This document shows positions 12,942 through 13,090 of a stretch of DNA of 13,090 nt, piece by piece. The position numbers and the translations under genes are program-made. The first letter of the stretch is position 1, and the number at the start of each line of letters is the position of its first letter. The notes beneath the pieces were generated by a model. That model saw nothing but the letters and a program-made list of their open reading frames with translations. It had not been told where the DNA came from and searched no databases. The stretch comes from an uncultured Oscillospiraceae bacterium (lineage in GTDB: Bacteria > Bacillota > Clostridia > Oscillospirales > Ruminococcaceae): the NCBI GenBank assembly GCA_910578255.1, contig CAJTQM010000036.1, positions 1 through 13,090 on the forward strand, given 5' to 3'.

Positions 12942-13090
12942 TCCAGATGGTTGTCATCGACAAATTTTTTCGATAAAGCGGTATTTTCATCATCTGGAAT
13001 GGGGATGTTGCTTTCGTCCGGAGCCGGTTTATCGTGACGCGTCACGCTATACATCATATTTTTGGGAATGATCTCCTCGCTGGGGTCAAT
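12938..13090 (-). CDS. C-terminal end of an unknown protein (partial)
   Basis: An open minus-strand frame enters from the right edge and ends with TAA (12938-12940), giving the last 50 residues of a protein. The visible tail is polar and acidic with proline-rich stretches (RHDKPAPDESNIPIPDD) and ends KKFVDDNHLD. It has no membrane segment or motif I recognise. Being open from the edge and ending exactly in a four-base overlap with the ComEA-like gene argues for a real convergent gene, but 50 codons are weak evidence. Confidence 0.55.
   Translation of the reverse strand: MDPSEEIIPKNMMYSVTRHDKPAPDESNIPIPDDENTALSKKFVDDNHLD

Noticed and set aside
1..13090. CRISPR arrays, tRNA/rRNA genes, transposons, phage genes or a defence island
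   Set aside because: No regularly spaced repeats, tRNA cloverleaf, transposase, integrase or known defence gene was seen when reading both strands by eye.

Overview
The window reads as chromosomal DNA of a Gram-positive anaerobe of the Clostridia, probably Oscillospiraceae/Ruminococcaceae-like. The signs are the Firmicutes-type gene cluster ybeY-era-yqzL-recO-mutS2, a Bacillus-type LexA box (GAAC-N4-GTTC), an M-box magnesium riboswitch, purine-rich Shine-Dalgarno sites, TTG/GTG starts, and protein wording typical of clostridial homologues. Taxonomy is inferred from the sequence alone. No transposase, CRISPR array, tRNA or rRNA was found.

Left part (1-2000, all minus strand): a strong promoter drives an M-box magnesium riboswitch with an intrinsic terminator, followed by the first two and a half codons of a gene cut by the window edge, presumably a Mg2+ transporter. 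Upstream of it lies a two-gene unit: a Y-family DNA polymerase (dinB) whose promoter spacer holds a perfect LexA box, and a conserved-looking 85-residue protein of unknown function. No terminator is visible between this unit and the M-box promoter.

Middle part (2100-6330): a polytopic membrane protein with its own promoter and hairpin terminator and lower GC than its neighbours (plus); an isochorismatase/nicotinamidase-like cysteine hydrolase (minus); a protein made of three peptidoglycan-binding repeats (minus); then an HD-domain phosphohydrolase-like gene and deoD purine nucleoside phosphorylase as a two-gene plus-strand operon, ending in a terminator shared with the convergent phoH.

Right part (6335-13090): phoH (minus) diverges from ybeY-era-yqzL-recO-mutS2 (plus) across a 356-bp intergenic region with two promoters and two inverted repeats. 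This cluster couples rRNA maturation and 30S assembly (YbeY, Era) to recombination and ribosome or DNA surveillance (RecO, MutS2). mutS2 ends in a terminator. It is followed by a short membrane-anchored ComEA-like helix-hairpin-helix protein whose stop codon overlaps that of a convergent gene cut by the right edge.

The points most worth following up are the SOS-controlled dinB plus its small partner, the possible read-through from this unit into the Mg2+ riboswitch, and the symmetric operator-like repeat around the phoH -10 box. I did not find a clearly new multi-gene defence or mobile system here.
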